A stretch of 52,500 nucleotides of DNA from Botryococcus braunii (taxonomy: Eukaryota; Chlorophyta; Trebouxiophyceae): NCBI GenBank assembly GCA_002005505.1, contig KV908364.1, positions 640,300 to 692,799 of the forward strand. The letters are read 5' to 3'. Position 1 is the stretch's first letter, and every line of letters starts with the position of its first letter. Positions 19,591-31,300 of this stretch are shown piece by piece. A program made the position numbers and the translations under genes. A model generated the notes under the pieces. That model was not told the DNA's origin and did no database searches. It saw only the letters and a program-made list of their open reading frames with translations.

Positions 19591-21957
19591 TCTGGAGAGA
19601 GAGCAGAGATGTTCAATTTGTGGAACACATTCGGGGAGCTACTAGGGTGGGAATGGCTGTTCTCCCTGACCAGCCTCAGCAGTTTTCATACCCTGAAGAC
19701 TTATCAGGGCAATTGCACAGCAGCAATCCAGTGGTGCCATTGTCACAGCGCAGTATGCAGAACCAGACTGTCAGCAGCCCATGCTCCAGCACTAGACCTG
19801 TCAGCGCCTTCCCAGTACCCTCTGACCAGGCTGCAACTGAGCCTGATAGTCAGGGGAAGCCTTCCCAGGAGGGGGGCATTCTCATTGTGTCTCCCGAAGC
19901 AAGCACGGGAGAGCAGCAGCCGGACCTGGATCAGTCCGGGGCTCTGGACGCCATCCAACGACTGGCGCGAGGAAGTGCAGACAGCGGACAACATCATCAG
20001 ACTTTAGAGCGAATACAGCAGTCACTGCGTAACCCGCATCCGGCTACTACCATCCTGCCTCCGGACGGACTGTCGCGTGCTCAACGCTATGAGCAACGAA
20101 CTGCGGCTCGAGATATCCTGCTGGCACAGGATAAGGGAGAGAGCTGTGAGCGAGAGGGGAGGACTGAAGGTGACACAGAGTCACAGGGACCAGGGGAAGC
20201 GCAGGAATTGGGGCAGGACACCGAGAGACCTGCTTTACTTGTAAGAGATGAGAGGGGGGCAGTTTCTGATCAGACTGCAGATGGTCCAAGTGAGCTGAGA
20301 TGTATGGGTGGGACCTGCTCAGTGCCTGAGAGTAATGTTAGCGATGAGAACTCTATCAGTGATGCCCAACGACAATGTGGTGCCAGCCACGCAAGCATGG
20401 GCCATGCATGGGAGTGTGCTGCTGGGCCTGCGCCCCAGCGCTCATGTCTAGTGGGCAGCAGACAGAGAGAGAGAGAGACATGGGCACAGCAGCAAAATAG
20501 ACCAAGTGCTCATGCAATGCAGAGTGGTCCACGTGTCTGTGAGAGTCCTGACGGGACTGCAAACCGTCAGCCATGTGAGAGTGTGTCTGAGGAGGTGAAT
20601 CGGAAGCCAAGACAGTGTGAGAACTCCCCCAATTACAAGAGCTTTCCGAGAGGTACCTGTGTTTGGGAGGATGATGTGAGAGAGGCTGGCAGCAAGCTTG
20701 AGAGGGCAAGCTGTGAGTCTAAGAGAGAGAAAGAGCAGAGGGAGAGATCTGGATCTTTTTCAACAGTTCCCACGTGCTGTGCGGCGACATTCAGCGAAAG
20801 AGTAGTGGATGAGAGTGAGAGTAAGAGTAAGCAAGAGCAGGGGAAGCATACTGGGGTGCGTTTTGGGAAGATCAGTGTGCCCTCAAGTCTCAAGGAGGCA
20901 CAGCGGTCCCCACAGTGGGAGTACTGGAAGGCTGCAATGCAGGAGGAGCAAAACTCCTTAGATGCCCATGAGGTGATGGAGTTTGTTCCTAGACCTCGTG
21001 GGCACAAAGTTATCCCAGTTCACTGGATTTTTTCAGTGAAAATGGATGCACACGGCAATGTGCTTAGATTCAAGGCCAGGCTGGTGGCTCAAGGGTGTAG
21101 GCAAATTCCAGGAGTGGATGTGATGGAGGTATTTGCTCCCACCAGCAGTTATGGGTCTAGAAGAGCTTTACTGTCAGTGGCTGCACAGGAGGGTCTTGAA
21201 ATTCACCAGGTGGATGTCAAGACTGCTTTCTTAAATGGTGAATTAGAGGAGGAGGTCTATGTCACACAACCTCCTGGGTTTGAGAATGGGGATGGGAACA
21301 CTGTGTGTCGCTTGAAGAAGGCATTGTATGGCCTGAAGCAAGCTCCAAGGGCATGGCATAAGACCCTTAATGAGAAGCTACATACCATGGGGTATGAGGT
21401 GTGCAAGAGTGATGCTGGGGTCTATGTGAAATGTTCTGTGGATGGAGGGAAATCCTTTGTGCTGATTTATGTTGATGATCTATTGATAGTTTCAAAGGGC
21501 ATGAGTGAGATTGAGAGGGTGAAAGGGTTGCTGAAGCAGGAGTTCACCATCCATGATCTTGGAGAGGTGAAAGATTTCTTGGGCTGTCAAGTAATGAGAG
21601 ATAGAGAGAAAGGGTTGATTTCTTTGAGTTGCATCCCAAAGATTGATGCCCTAGTTGAGAAATTTGGGCTGGATCTGGAGTCTGTGGGGCCTGACACCCC
21701 TATGACTAAGGATTTTGTGGCCACACAGCGACCTATGTCTAAGGACAACAGTGCCAGCATTGGAGCTGGGAGTCCCTTACCTCCAGGTCACAGATATTGT
21801 GAACTGGTTGGGTCACTGTTGTACATTGCCAACACCACAAGGCCTGATATTTCCCAGGCTGTGGGAGTGCTTTCCAGGTATAGGATTACTCCCACCACTG
21901 CTCATTGGAATGAAGCCATCAGAGTGTTGAAATATCTGATGGCTACCAGGGATCTTG
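19591..21957 (+). CDS. Copia-A reverse transcriptase region (pol continuation in shifted frame)
   Basis: The frame from 19591 continues the integrase C-terminal side (ESRDVQFVEHIRGA) through a long, low-complexity, Glu/Ser/Gln-rich linker (about 19700-20860). It then enters RT: VIPVHWIFSVKMDAHG, RLVAQGCRQIPGVD, QVDVKTAFLNGELEEEVYV and the catalytic LIYVDDLLIVS (about 21465-21497). It is cut by the gypsy insertion directly after YLMATRDL; the following codons resume at 34845. The RT motifs themselves are undamaged. Confidence 0.92.
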
Positions 21958-22407
21958 TGTAGTGAGGTGCCGCGTCAGCGCGACGCGTCTCACGTAGGAT
22001 GTGCGCGTAGTTCATGTTTCTTCGTGCCCTTTGGGATACGAGTAGATCTCGTTGTCCTTGTGTGTAGGAAAATGACTGTAATATCCTAGTGGGTCTCCTC
22101 TTGTCATCCATATCGTTATGCTCGCGAGAGCATGTCGTAGAGGGACGACGTAGCCGGATCCGCGCATAGGTGGACTAGGAACTCGGGTGGTTATCATTGT
22201 CTTTGGGTTTGCTGCTACGAGGGAGACATCTAGCATTCTCTACATTGTTCATTATATATTGTTCTTTGGAGACTCGGACGACCTGCGTGAGGAGGGCTGC
22301 GAACTTGTAACGGATTGGAACTTCGATTCCTACCTTCGGTGTCACCCTTGCCTGAAACCCTTGCTTAGCTTGTTATAAATCTTAGTTACACGTCTCACTT
22401 CGTTAAA
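21958..22407 (+). repeat. Gypsy 5' LTR (450 bp)
   Basis: Begins TGTAGTGAGGTGCCGCGTC and ends CTTCGTTAAA. It serves as the undisturbed version of the site into which Copia-B inserted in the 3' LTR (GGGAGACATCTAGC at about 22221). Confidence 0.95.
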
Positions 22408-22466
22408 TTGGTATCGGCGAGGCGGTTAGAGCCTCGAACCGAAGGGAGACGTAAGGAAGGTTGTAA

Positions 22467-23693
22467 TTGCATTGTTCCATTGATATGATGGCGGTTAAAC
22501 GGAAAGGAAAAAAGTACTCCGGTCTCCCTCTTAAAGAGAAAGAAATTTTGGAAGGTTTGGAAAAGGAAGGTATTGAAGTCGATGATCTTTTGGAAGAGTC
22601 CGAAACGGAATTGCAATTGGCCCCATCGCCAAAACCGACCACACCCAAAACGAAACCCAAACCCACTCCTTTGAAGACACCCTTGAAGAAAAATAAGACT
22701 AAATCCCTAATTCTACGGTTATTGAAGCGGATTGAGGCCTTGGAGGGAGAACGAGCATCCAAGCGGACGTCATCCACCACTAACGTCGTGCGTGTGCCTA
22801 CACCAGCCATGTTTACAGGAAAAAGAGGAAGCTTCCAATTCTTTGCTAGTAAGGTGGAATCATATGTGAACATTTCAAATGTGTCAAGGGACAAGTGGGT
22901 GGCAGTCGCGCTGCAATGTATGGAGGAGCGACCTACAAAGGTTTGGGGGACATACCTCAAAAGGAAGGAAAGGGAAGGAGGTCAAACAGAGCCAACATGG
23001 GAAGACTTTAAAAATTTTATGGGAAATCGATACGACTCTACCGATTTGGTTATGGCTGCCCGGCAAAAATTAGACCATGTTTATCAAGGGCAAGAAAGCG
23101 TTGAAAGATACATAGAAAGGTTTATTTCCTTGTTGAGTGATGTAGAAACCGAATATGACATCTGCGAAAATGATAAAATATATATGTTCCTCAAAGGCCT
23201 GAATGCTCCTATTAGAGTTGCTTGCACAGTTAACCCTCAAACTGGTGTCAGGTTCACAAGCCTCGACTCATTGTGCACTTATGTGGTGCAATATGAAAGC
23301 AACTTAAAATCAGGGGGGATGCTGAGGGGACAGGAAGGAAGGAAGGTTCTCAACGTTGTGAAGAGGACTCCAACAAGCACGCCGGCATACTTTCCGGGAT
23401 TCACCCAGGGGCCTGTGCTTGGAGCCGTCGGACACAACGTTGGTGGGAAGTTAGATTCTCGGACAAGCGTCCCCTCCGAGCGCCAGTGTTATTTCTGCAA
23501 AAACTTTGGTCACGAGCAATGGCAATGTCAGGCCAAGCGGGACTACTTGCAAAGGAAGAGCAGGCGCGACAGTCAATTGCCCCCACCTCCTCCTTTCCCC
23601 TCTAATCAAGCTCGAGGTGGGCAGTGGAAGGGCCGTGGTGGCCGGGGAGCACATTGGAAGGGAAAAGGGCCGGGGCATAATCCTCAAAAGTAA
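22467..23693 (+). CDS. Gypsy gag (408 aa)
   Basis: Retrotransposon capsid protein. A Lys-rich N-terminus (about residues 1-90) is followed by a retrotrans_gag-type helical region with the family hallmark WEDFKNFMGNRYDSTD and YIERFISLLSD (about 170-225). A single zinc knuckle CYFCKNFGHEQWQC lies at about 341-354, and the C-terminus is Gly/Arg-rich (GGQWKGRGGRG), probably RNA-binding. It ends TAA, and the protease frame starts 11 bases on in another frame. Confidence 0.93.
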   Translation: MHCSIDMMAVKRKGKKYSGLPLKEKEILEGLEKEGIEVDDLLEESETELQLAPSPKPTTPKTKPKPTPLKTPLKKNKTKSLILRLLKRIEALEGERASKRTSSTTNVVRVPTPAMFTGKRGSFQFFASKVESYVNISNVSRDKWVAVALQCMEERPTKVWGTYLKRKEREGGQTEPTWEDFKNFMGNRYDSTDLVMAARQKLDHVYQGQESVERYIERFISLLSDVETEYDICENDKIYMFLKGLNAPIRVACTVNPQTGVRFTSLDSLCTYVVQYESNLKSGGMLRGQEGRKVLNVVKRTPTSTPAYFPGFTQGPVLGAVGHNVGGKLDSRTSVPSERQCYFCKNFGHEQWQCQAKRDYLQRKSRRDSQLPPPPPFPSNQARGGQWKGRGGRGAHWKGKGPGHNPQK

Positions 23694-23704
23694 ATTCTGA
23701 AGCC

Positions 23705-24580
23705 ATGGATGCCACTTGCTTGCATGTTTTGCACTCTCTTGTGGCCTCCAATTTGGGAAAGGAAGGGGTGAACCTTGTGGTGCCAAATGTTAGGAAGGCT
23801 GAATCTGAGATTTCCAAGTTTTTATGGGAACAAAGGTGCAACCCGTCCCTCACTTGTTGTTTCATTGTGGGAAGGAAAACTTGGAAAAGTAAGAGTCTCT
23901 ATGCTCACCGTATGCAAGGAAGGATTGTGGAAGTGTGTTCAGGAAGGAAGGGACAGGCGGTGGACATGAATGGTCAAACTAGTGTATACCCATTCTCTTT
24001 TGTATGTTGTGTGGTTCCCCCAAGACCCACACTCACCATGGGAAGTGTTACTACTGACTCTCCGCTAGCTATGACCTTTCCGGCGAATGTTAAGGGGAAA
24101 ATCCTTTCAGTGTTGTTTGATAGTGGGGCATCTCATTCGTTTATTAAAAGTGATACTTTGCAAGGGCTAGGGGTGCGATACAAACCCGCATGCATATCCG
24201 TGACTCTTGCTGATGGAAGTATGTCCGATACGAAAGGAACGGTAGATGTGTCGTTTACACTCAAGCCTGGTATAACTTCCCGTCACAACTTCATTGCAAG
24301 CCCTGCCATGATTGATGGGGTAGACATGATTTTGGGGCAGGACTGGATGGAAGAAAGAGGAGTCTCAATTGATTTTTGTGTGAAGGCTGCTCAATTTAGA
24401 CATAATGGGAAGTGGGTCACCCTAAAACACGCAAATTCATCGTTGCCAGTGGGGCCAAAACTTGTTTGGGGTTTACAAGCACAAGAGAGGAAGGAAGGAA
24501 GGAAGGAAGGAAGGATAGGAATGGAAAAGGATGGAAGGGTCAAGATGTTTGGAAGGTTTGTTTGTATACTGTGCTTGTGA
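23705..24580 (+). CDS. Gypsy protease region (291 aa)
   Basis: Aspartic protease that matures the polyprotein: VLFDSGASHSFIK (catalytic Asp at about residue 139) and MILGQDWMEERG near the end of the domain are both typical of gypsy retropepsins. The first 120 residues are not recognised. The frame reaches a (GGAA)n run at about 24489-24516 and ends soon after, while the RT frame overlaps it from 24412. A shift of frame inside this overlap is needed to join protease to RT. Confidence 0.85.
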   Translation: MDATCLHVLHSLVASNLGKEGVNLVVPNVRKAESEISKFLWEQRCNPSLTCCFIVGRKTWKSKSLYAHRMQGRIVEVCSGRKGQAVDMNGQTSVYPFSFVCCVVPPRPTLTMGSVTTDSPLAMTFPANVKGKILSVLFDSGASHSFIKSDTLQGLGVRYKPACISVTLADGSMSDTKGTVDVSFTLKPGITSRHNFIASPAMIDGVDMILGQDWMEERGVSIDFCVKAAQFRHNGKWVTLKHANSSLPVGPKLVWGLQAQERKEGRKEGRIGMEKDGRVKMFGRFVCILCL

Positions 24581-26823
24581 ATGAGCAGGCTGAACTGGTG
24601 GACATCACCGGGGAGGACGCCTCAAGTGAGGCCGACCTGGCGGACACCGACAAATCTATGGACGACACCCCCGTCGTCACAAAACCCCCCCGTAGTACCG
24701 GTATGACTTTCACTCATCAAATAAATGACATGTTGGAAGGCAAGCCACAGGCCCTGAAAGACTTGTTACTTGCAAATGAGGACTTGTTTGCAAAACAACT
24801 CCCGGGGTTACCCCCGGAGCGGGAAGTGTTTCACACAATAAATTTGGAAGAAGGACATCGGCCCCCCAATAGGCCCGCGTACCGTCTTGCTCCAAGTGAG
24901 CTTGCGGAATGCGAAAAAACGGTTGATGAGTTGTTAAAATTGGGATTGATCAGGCCAAGTTGCTCACCATTTGCATCACCTGTTTTGTTTGTTAGAAAGA
25001 AGGATGGAAGTTTGCGTATGGTAATAGACTACCGTCCCCTGAATAAAATTACCATCTCGGATAGGTACCCTCTCCCCAGAATTGACGATCTGTTGGATAG
25101 GCTTAAGGGAGCCAAGGTGTTTTCGAGCTTGGACTTGTTGTCTGGGTACCATCAAGTGCGACTTCGCAAGGAGGATGTGCCTAAAACTGCCTTCAGGACC
25201 CCTTTTGGCTTGTACGAATTTCTTGTACTTCCCTTTGGTTTGACCAACGCGCCCGCGACATTTCAACGGCTTATGAATGAGGTTTTTCACGACTTTATAA
25301 GGGAAGGCTTTGTGGTTGTATACTTGGATGATGTGCTCATTTATAGCAAAACGGAAGAGGAACACCTTCTGCAGTTGGACAGAGTTTTCACCCGTCTACG
25401 CGAACACCAACTCCTGGCAAAACTTGTCAAATGCTCTTTCTTTGAGAAACAATTGAAATACTTGGGACACATCATTGGGGAAAATGGGTTGGAATTGGAT
25501 ATGGATAAAGTCAAGGTGGTGCAGGAGTGGCCTACGCCCACAAACGTAACGGAAGGTTGGAGGTTTCTTGGGTTGTCTAATTACTTTCGAAAGTTTATTC
25601 AGAACTACAGTATCCTGGCAACCCCATTGACAGCTCTCTCTGGGGCAAAAGCACCTTGGAAGTGGGGACAGGAACAACAGGAAGCATTTGACAACATAAA
25701 GGAAGCTTTGGTAAGTGCCCCTATCTTAACACTCCCGGACGTACGTCGGCCATTTAAGGTAGTGTGCGATGCATGCGATTACGGCGTGGGAGCTGTGCTA
25801 TTTCAAGATGGGAAGGTTTGTGCGTATTTCAGTAAAAAGTTGGGAGCAAGCGAGAGGAACTACAGTGCCACGGAACGGGAGTTATTGGCTGTAGTGTATG
25901 CTCTCACGGAATGGAGGTGTTATTTGTTAGGTAAGCCAGTAACGGTGGTGACGGATCACAAGTGCAACACCTTCTTGGGTCAACAGGTGGGGCTTAGTCC
26001 TCGGAGGGCTCGGTGGGCCGAGCGCCTGCAGGAGTTTGAGATTGAATGGGTATGGGAACCGGGCAAGACCAACATTGCGGATCCGCTCTCCAGGTGTCAC
26101 TTCACTCAACACCCTGGACCTGGGGGGAGGGACAATGGGGCTGCTGTGGCCGGGGCTGCCCTCCGGCGCAAGCGTCGGCGCACCAGTCCGGACTCCCTCA
26201 CCCCCTCCAGCCGGGATGTCGAGGGTACCCTCACAGCTCGGGTCCGCAAGGTCCCCAAGGTCACGCTCCCGGGGCCCGCTCACGAGACCCCAAGCTCCCT
26301 CGGCACGATGGAGCAAATCGGGTTGGCCAGCCCGAGTGAGCTTACCCGCGAGACCGATGGGTACGAATCCCTACTTGGCAAACTTGAGAAGGCTTACACA
26401 TACGATCCGTGGTTGGCAGCGCGTGCGAATAGAAGGAAGGTTAGTCAAAAGGGAGGCTTTTGGGAGAGGAATGGACGGAAATATGTTCCTGCATTGTTTG
26501 AGGAAAGGAAAGATGGGGAACTTGTCGTGGAGAACCTACGACGTGAAACTTTGGAAGCTTTACATGATCCACCTCATGTTGGTCACCCTGGAGTAACTCG
26601 CATGTACGAGCTTGTAACAAGGGAATGGTATTGGCCGGGAATGTATGAGGATGTCAAAGCCTATGTTGCTCATTGTGACTCTTGTCAACGAGTCAAGGCT
26701 CGGAATACTTTGCCTGCTGGTCTTCTTCACCCCTTACAAATACCAGCAAGGAAGTGGCAAAGTGTGTCTATGGACTTTATTACCAACCTCCCACAGACCC
26801 CAAGTGGAAATGATGCTATTTGA
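24412..26823 (+). CDS. Gypsy reverse transcriptase, RNase H and N-terminal integrase
   Basis: RT shows ELLKLGLIRPSCSPFASPVL, DGSLRMVIDYRPLNK, SSLDLLSGYHQVRL, LPFGLTNAPATFQRLMNEVF and the catalytic VVVYLDDVLIYS (about 25312-25350). RNase H follows with VVCDACDYGVGAVL, SATERELLAVVYAL and VVTDHKCNTFL. The integrase has its HHCC zinc module (HVGHPG then HCDSCQ, about 26570-26690) and the first core motif VSMDFITNLP. A TGA at 26821-26823 falls where the family has Trp (DAIW before FVVDRL). Homology resumes for about 30 codons (FVVDRLNKCAHFAATT) and then stops: the second catalytic Asp, the Glu and the C-terminal region are missing. Confidence 0.93.
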   Translation: MGHPKTRKFIVASGAKTCLGFTSTREEGRKEGRKDRNGKGWKGQDVWKVCLYTVLVNEQAELVDITGEDASSEADLADTDKSMDDTPVVTKPPRSTGMTFTHQINDMLEGKPQALKDLLLANEDLFAKQLPGLPPEREVFHTINLEEGHRPPNRPAYRLAPSELAECEKTVDELLKLGLIRPSCSPFASPVLFVRKKDGSLRMVIDYRPLNKITISDRYPLPRIDDLLDRLKGAKVFSSLDLLSGYHQVRLRKEDVPKTAFRTPFGLYEFLVLPFGLTNAPATFQRLMNEVFHDFIREGFVVVYLDDVLIYSKTEEEHLLQLDRVFTRLREHQLLAKLVKCSFFEKQLKYLGHIIGENGLELDMDKVKVVQEWPTPTNVTEGWRFLGLSNYFRKFIQNYSILATPLTALSGAKAPWKWGQEQQEAFDNIKEALVSAPILTLPDVRRPFKVVCDACDYGVGAVLFQDGKVCAYFSKKLGASERNYSATERELLAVVYALTEWRCYLLGKPVTVVTDHKCNTFLGQQVGLSPRRARWAERLQEFEIEWVWEPGKTNIADPLSRCHFTQHPGPGGRDNGAAVAGAALRRKRRRTSPDSLTPSSRDVEGTLTARVRKVPKVTLPGPAHETPSSLGTMEQIGLASPSELTRETDGYESLLGKLEKAYTYDPWLAARANRRKVSQKGGFWERNGRKYVPALFEERKDGELVVENLRRETLEALHDPPHVGHPGVTRMYELVTREWYWPGMYEDVKAYVAHCDSCQRVKARNTLPAGLLHPLQIPARKWQSVSMDFITNLPQTPSGNDAI
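24489..24516. repeat. (GGAA)n microsatellite inside gypsy pol
   Basis: About six GGAA units at the protease/RT junction; further degenerate GGAA-type units occur on both sides. It coincides with the change of reading frame between protease and RT. Confidence 0.9.
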
Positions 26824-27700
26824 TTTGTCGTGGATAGGCTTAACAAGTGTGCTCATTTTGCTGCTACAACAATGAATGCTGATGCTTATACTCTAGCACA
26901 ATTGTTAAGGACATGGGTGTGGATGTATCGTGGATCCCGGGTGTGGTGGCATTGTGGATCACAAGCCACTCACTGGCGAACGCGGCCGCACTCTGGACGA
27001 TCCGAACGAGCCAAATGAGGATAGCTGGAAATAACTTGCACAGGTCACGCGTTGTTGCCACAAGAAAGTGGAAGAGTACAGAGAGAGTCACGGGCTCCCG
27101 CCATTGCCTCCCAAGGGCACGACTCCTAGGGTCCACCCTTAGGGTCCCGTCGACCGGTTGGCCCTCCTTGGAGGGGTCTCTCTGTATGGCCATATGGACT
27201 TTGGATAGGCTAGGGTAAGGCTGCCTTACCCGGTAGGGTTGACCATGGGTCCCTTACCTGGATAGATTTTTGTGCACATTAGGTGTATGGCCTTTTCACT
27301 TCACTACCACACCTGATCAATATGGTGCAATACTGGCGTAATACTGGACTATATGTGGAAATTGGACTCCCCTTGGACTCTGGACTCTTGGACATCTGGA
27401 CTTTTAGCTCTGCCCTTGTGTCTCATTTTGGCTGTTCATCATGTGGACTTTCGTTTTTCTTTCAGTGTTTTGTCTTTTGTTCTGTTAGTCATGCCTGATC
27501 CTTGTTCTTATTGCATTATGGTGGGGACCCCGATACGCAGCATTCGGCTGGGGTCTGGCAACACGGGAGGCGGGTTGCCCGTAGGTCTAAGTCTGAGTCT
27601 CCGCATGTTGGAAGGTCTTTCTGTTCCTTTGTTTGCCTTGTCTGTTTGTTGTTGCGCTCTGCCTTCTGCGCGGGGACGCACAGGAATAAGGGGGGGAGTA
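26824..27700 (+). pseudogene. Integrase remnant and gypsy 3' untranslated region
   Basis: Up to about 26915 the frame still reads as integrase. After that it is unrelated sequence up to the polypurine tract at about 27686-27700. The rest of integrase appears deleted or replaced. No other gene is visible. Confidence 0.75.
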
Positions 27701-27970
27701 TGTAGTGAGGTGCCGCGTCAGCGCGACGCGTCTCACGTAGGATGTGCGCGTAGTTCATGTTTCTTCGTGCCCTTTGGGATACGAGTAGATCTCGTTGTCC
27801 TTGTGTGTAGGAAAATGACTGTAATATCCTAGTGGGTCTCCTCTTGTCATCCATATCGTTATGCTCGCGAGAGCATGTCGTAGAGGGACGACGTAGCCGG
27901 ATCCGCGCATAGGTGGACTAGGAACTCGGGTGGTTATCATTGTCTTTGGGTTTGCTGCTACGAGGGAGAC
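27701..27970 (+). repeat. Gypsy 3' LTR, left part
   Basis: First 270 bp of the 450-bp LTR, ending in GAGAC, the target duplication of Copia-B. The remainder is at 34660-34839. Confidence 0.95.
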
Positions 27971-28336
27971 TGTGAAAGGTTATGGGCAATCGGCTTTCCC
28001 TGTACAAAGCAGACAGGTCGTCAATAGACGAAGTTACTCCAGCTACAGTCCGTACGACTGTCTGCTGAGTGCCACACACAACTGTCGGACAAGACTAGCA
28101 TCTGGTGATGCCCAGCATCTTTCACAACCAGTTGGTATTCACTCCGGTGGGGCAGCCTTAAGAGTTCATCCGACAAACGTGTGATCTAGATAGGATTGTA
28201 CCTTATGTTCGAAAACGTCCAGAATCTGCCGTGTCTCAAGGTACCTTATGTTCTCAATGGACCCATATCCTAATAGTGCACACATGAAGATCACTTAAAG
28301 CACAAGGCATTCAATAATAATGTTCAGAACTCAACA
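27971..28336 (-). repeat. Copia-B 3' LTR, short form (366 bp)
   Basis: Lacks exactly one 328-bp repeat period relative to the 5' LTR. The 134-bp repeat is present once and joins directly to the flanks of both copies. Confidence 0.95.
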
Positions 28337-28356
28337 CTTCCCCTTGCCTGCATGCT

Positions 28357-31300
28357 TTAAGTGTATCTTCTCAAACCTAGTGAATCACGATGACCAACAA
28401 ACACGGGCTTGGCAAGTGGCTTGGTCATAATGTCAGCCACATTGCGTGCAGATTCCACATAGAGGATATCTACCTGCCCAAGTGCCATAGCTTCCCTAGC
28501 GTAGTGGAAGCTTACTGCAACGTGCTTTGTGAATTTGGAATACAGGGGGTTCCGTAAATTAGAAATGCATCCTTGGTTGTCACAGAAAATTTTGACCCTC
28601 CAAGGTGCAGCCCCTATCTCTTCCAAGAAGCCCCTTAGCCAGTTGGCTTCCTTCACAATATGGCCAGCTGCCATAAACTCAGCTTGCACAGTTGAGGTAG
28701 CAACTGAGCTCTGCTTCTTGCTTCCCCAAACCACGGCACTACCATAGACTGATAGAACATAGCCAGTGGTGGAATACCTGTGGTCCAGGTCCCCAGCATA
28801 GTCGGCATCAACATAGCCTTCTAGCTCAGGGCCCTTTCCACCCAGAGTAAGAGCTAACTCTCTGGTATCTCTCAAGTACTTCAGCACTCGAATGGCCTCA
28901 TTCCAGTGTGAGGTAGTGGGTGTCATTCTATACCTTGACAACACTCCAACAGCCTGAGAAATGTCAGGCCGGGTCGTATTGGCTATGTACAGTAACGATC
29001 CAATTAACTCGCAGTATCGATGACCAGGTGGCAGAGGGGTACCAGCCCCATGTGACATACCATCTGAGGACTCGGGTCTGCTGCTAGCCACGAAGTCCTT
29101 GGACATGGGGGTATCAACCCCACGTCCATCATCAGCAACGCCAAACTTCTCCACAAGAGCATCAATCTTGGGAGTGCAACTCATGGAAATAGTGCCCTGA
29201 ACTCTATTGCGTAGGACCTGACACCCCAGGAAATCATTCACCTCTCCCAAATCATGGATGGTGAAGTCCTTCTTCAATAACTCTTTCCCCCACTCAATCT
29301 CTGCAACCACTCTGGCAACTATGAGAAGATCATCGACATAAACAAGAATAAACGACAGATTACCATCAGGGGCCCTCCTGATGTATACCCCAGCGTCGCT
29401 CTTGCACACACTATACCCCATCACGCTCAACTTGTCGCTCAAGGTCTTGTGCCAAGCCCGTGGGGCTTGCTTAAGACCGTAGAGTGCCTTCCTGAGCTTG
29501 CACACAACTCTCGTGTTGCCATTCTCAAATCCTGGTGGTTGGGTCACATAGACCTCTTCCTCCAACTCCCCATTGAGAAAAGCTGTCTTGATATCCACTT
29601 GGTGGATCTCAAGATTTTGTGTGGCAGCCACTGCCAGCACAGCTCTCCTAGCACCATAGCTGCTGGTAGGTGCAAAAACCTCACCAACATCTATACCAGG
29701 AATCTGTCTGCAACCCTGGGCAACCAATCTTGCTTTAAACCGAGTGACATTCCCATGTGCATCGTTTTTTGTAGAAAAAATCCAATGAACAGGGATAACT
29801 TTCTGCCCATGGGGTCTTTCCACATACTGCATAACCTCATGGGTGTCTAAAGACTCCATCTCCTCTTGCATTGCCTGCTGCCAAAACTCCCACTGAGGTG
29901 AGCGCTGGGCTTCCCTCAAGTTTGAGGGCACGTGAACTTTTCCCAACGTGACAGAAGGTACACTCTGTACCTTATGCTGTGGTGCAGCAGGGCTGTCAGC
30001 CTTACTGATGCTGTTCCCTTCTCTCTCTCTCTCTCCCTGGTTGCCAGAATAAGGTACATTATGTACCTTATGCTGGGACTGGGCAGTACTGCCGGGATTA
30101 TCTGATTCCTTCTCAAGTCTCTCTCTCTCTCCTTGACTACTGGACTCATGTGCAGCACCCTTACATTCTCGCACCTTCCGCAATGCAGAGGGGAGCAGCA
30201 GCTCTCTCTCTCTCCTGGACTCACACTTGGGCACACTACCCAGACTTGCCTGAGCTGCGCCTACAATGTCAGCCTGCACACCATAAGCATGACTAGCCAG
30301 TGACTGGGATTGGGCACCAGCTTCCCCTACTGCTGGCATGTCTAACCCACTGCTCTCATCTCTTACATCTGCACCGAACATAGCCTCGACTGTCTCAACC
30401 TGCCCCTGCATATCAGGGAGACCAACCATGTTTGGCTCACTCACAATTGCCTGACCTGGGTCAGGGGCATGCAATGGGATGTCAGAATGCTCTCTCCTAG
30501 CCACGCGCTGTACATAACGCTGCTCCCTTGTAAGGGTGGTCCCTGGAGGAAGGGGAATTTGTGACTTCCCCTGCATTCGCAACCCCTCTTGTACCTTCTG
30601 CATTTTTTCTACCTGGGATTGAGTTTCTACACCCCCCCTGGCCAGATTCTGCATATGCTCAAGCACCGACCACGAGTGCTGAGATGGTTCTGGGGTCCCA
30701 ACAGTAGGATCCAGGCTGGTGGGGTTTCCTTGGTCATGTGCTGCTGTGGTCCCGTCTCCAGACTGATCCCCAGCACAAAGTCCAGAGGTCCCAGGAGCCC
30801 CAGTGGAAAGCGTCTCCACTCCATGGTCATCCTCCTCATCCCAGAACGTGGGTGGAGCAGCAGAGGGAATTGCTTGAGGCGTTGCCAGATTCTCACTGCC
30901 AAGGGGGGGTGATATCCTAGAATCATAGACAGACCCAGGCTGGACCTTTGATAGACCCACTCTCTCAGCCCCCCTCAAGTGCTCGATAAAGCTGACGTCC
31001 CTACTCTCCTTCCACACTCCATTCCCCACGTACACACGATACGCTTTAGACTGGGGACAATAACCAGTAAACATCCCAGGGGTGGTCTTGGGCCCAAAAA
31101 CAGACCTTTGGCCACTGGGAATGTGCACATGGGCTACACAGCCAAACGTGCGCAGCACAGACACATCAGGTTTGACACCAAAGAATAATTCCATGGGGGT
31201 CAGGGACCTGCCTGAAGTAGGACCCACATTGTAGAGGAGGGTAGCTGTCTCAAGCGCCTCCTTCCAAAGGGAGGGGTCTGCTGCAGCATGGACCAACAGA

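Noticed and set aside
26036..26596. 186-codon frame overlapping gypsy RNase H/integrase
   Set aside because: Out-of-frame shadow; the real frame has clear RNase H and HHCC motifs.
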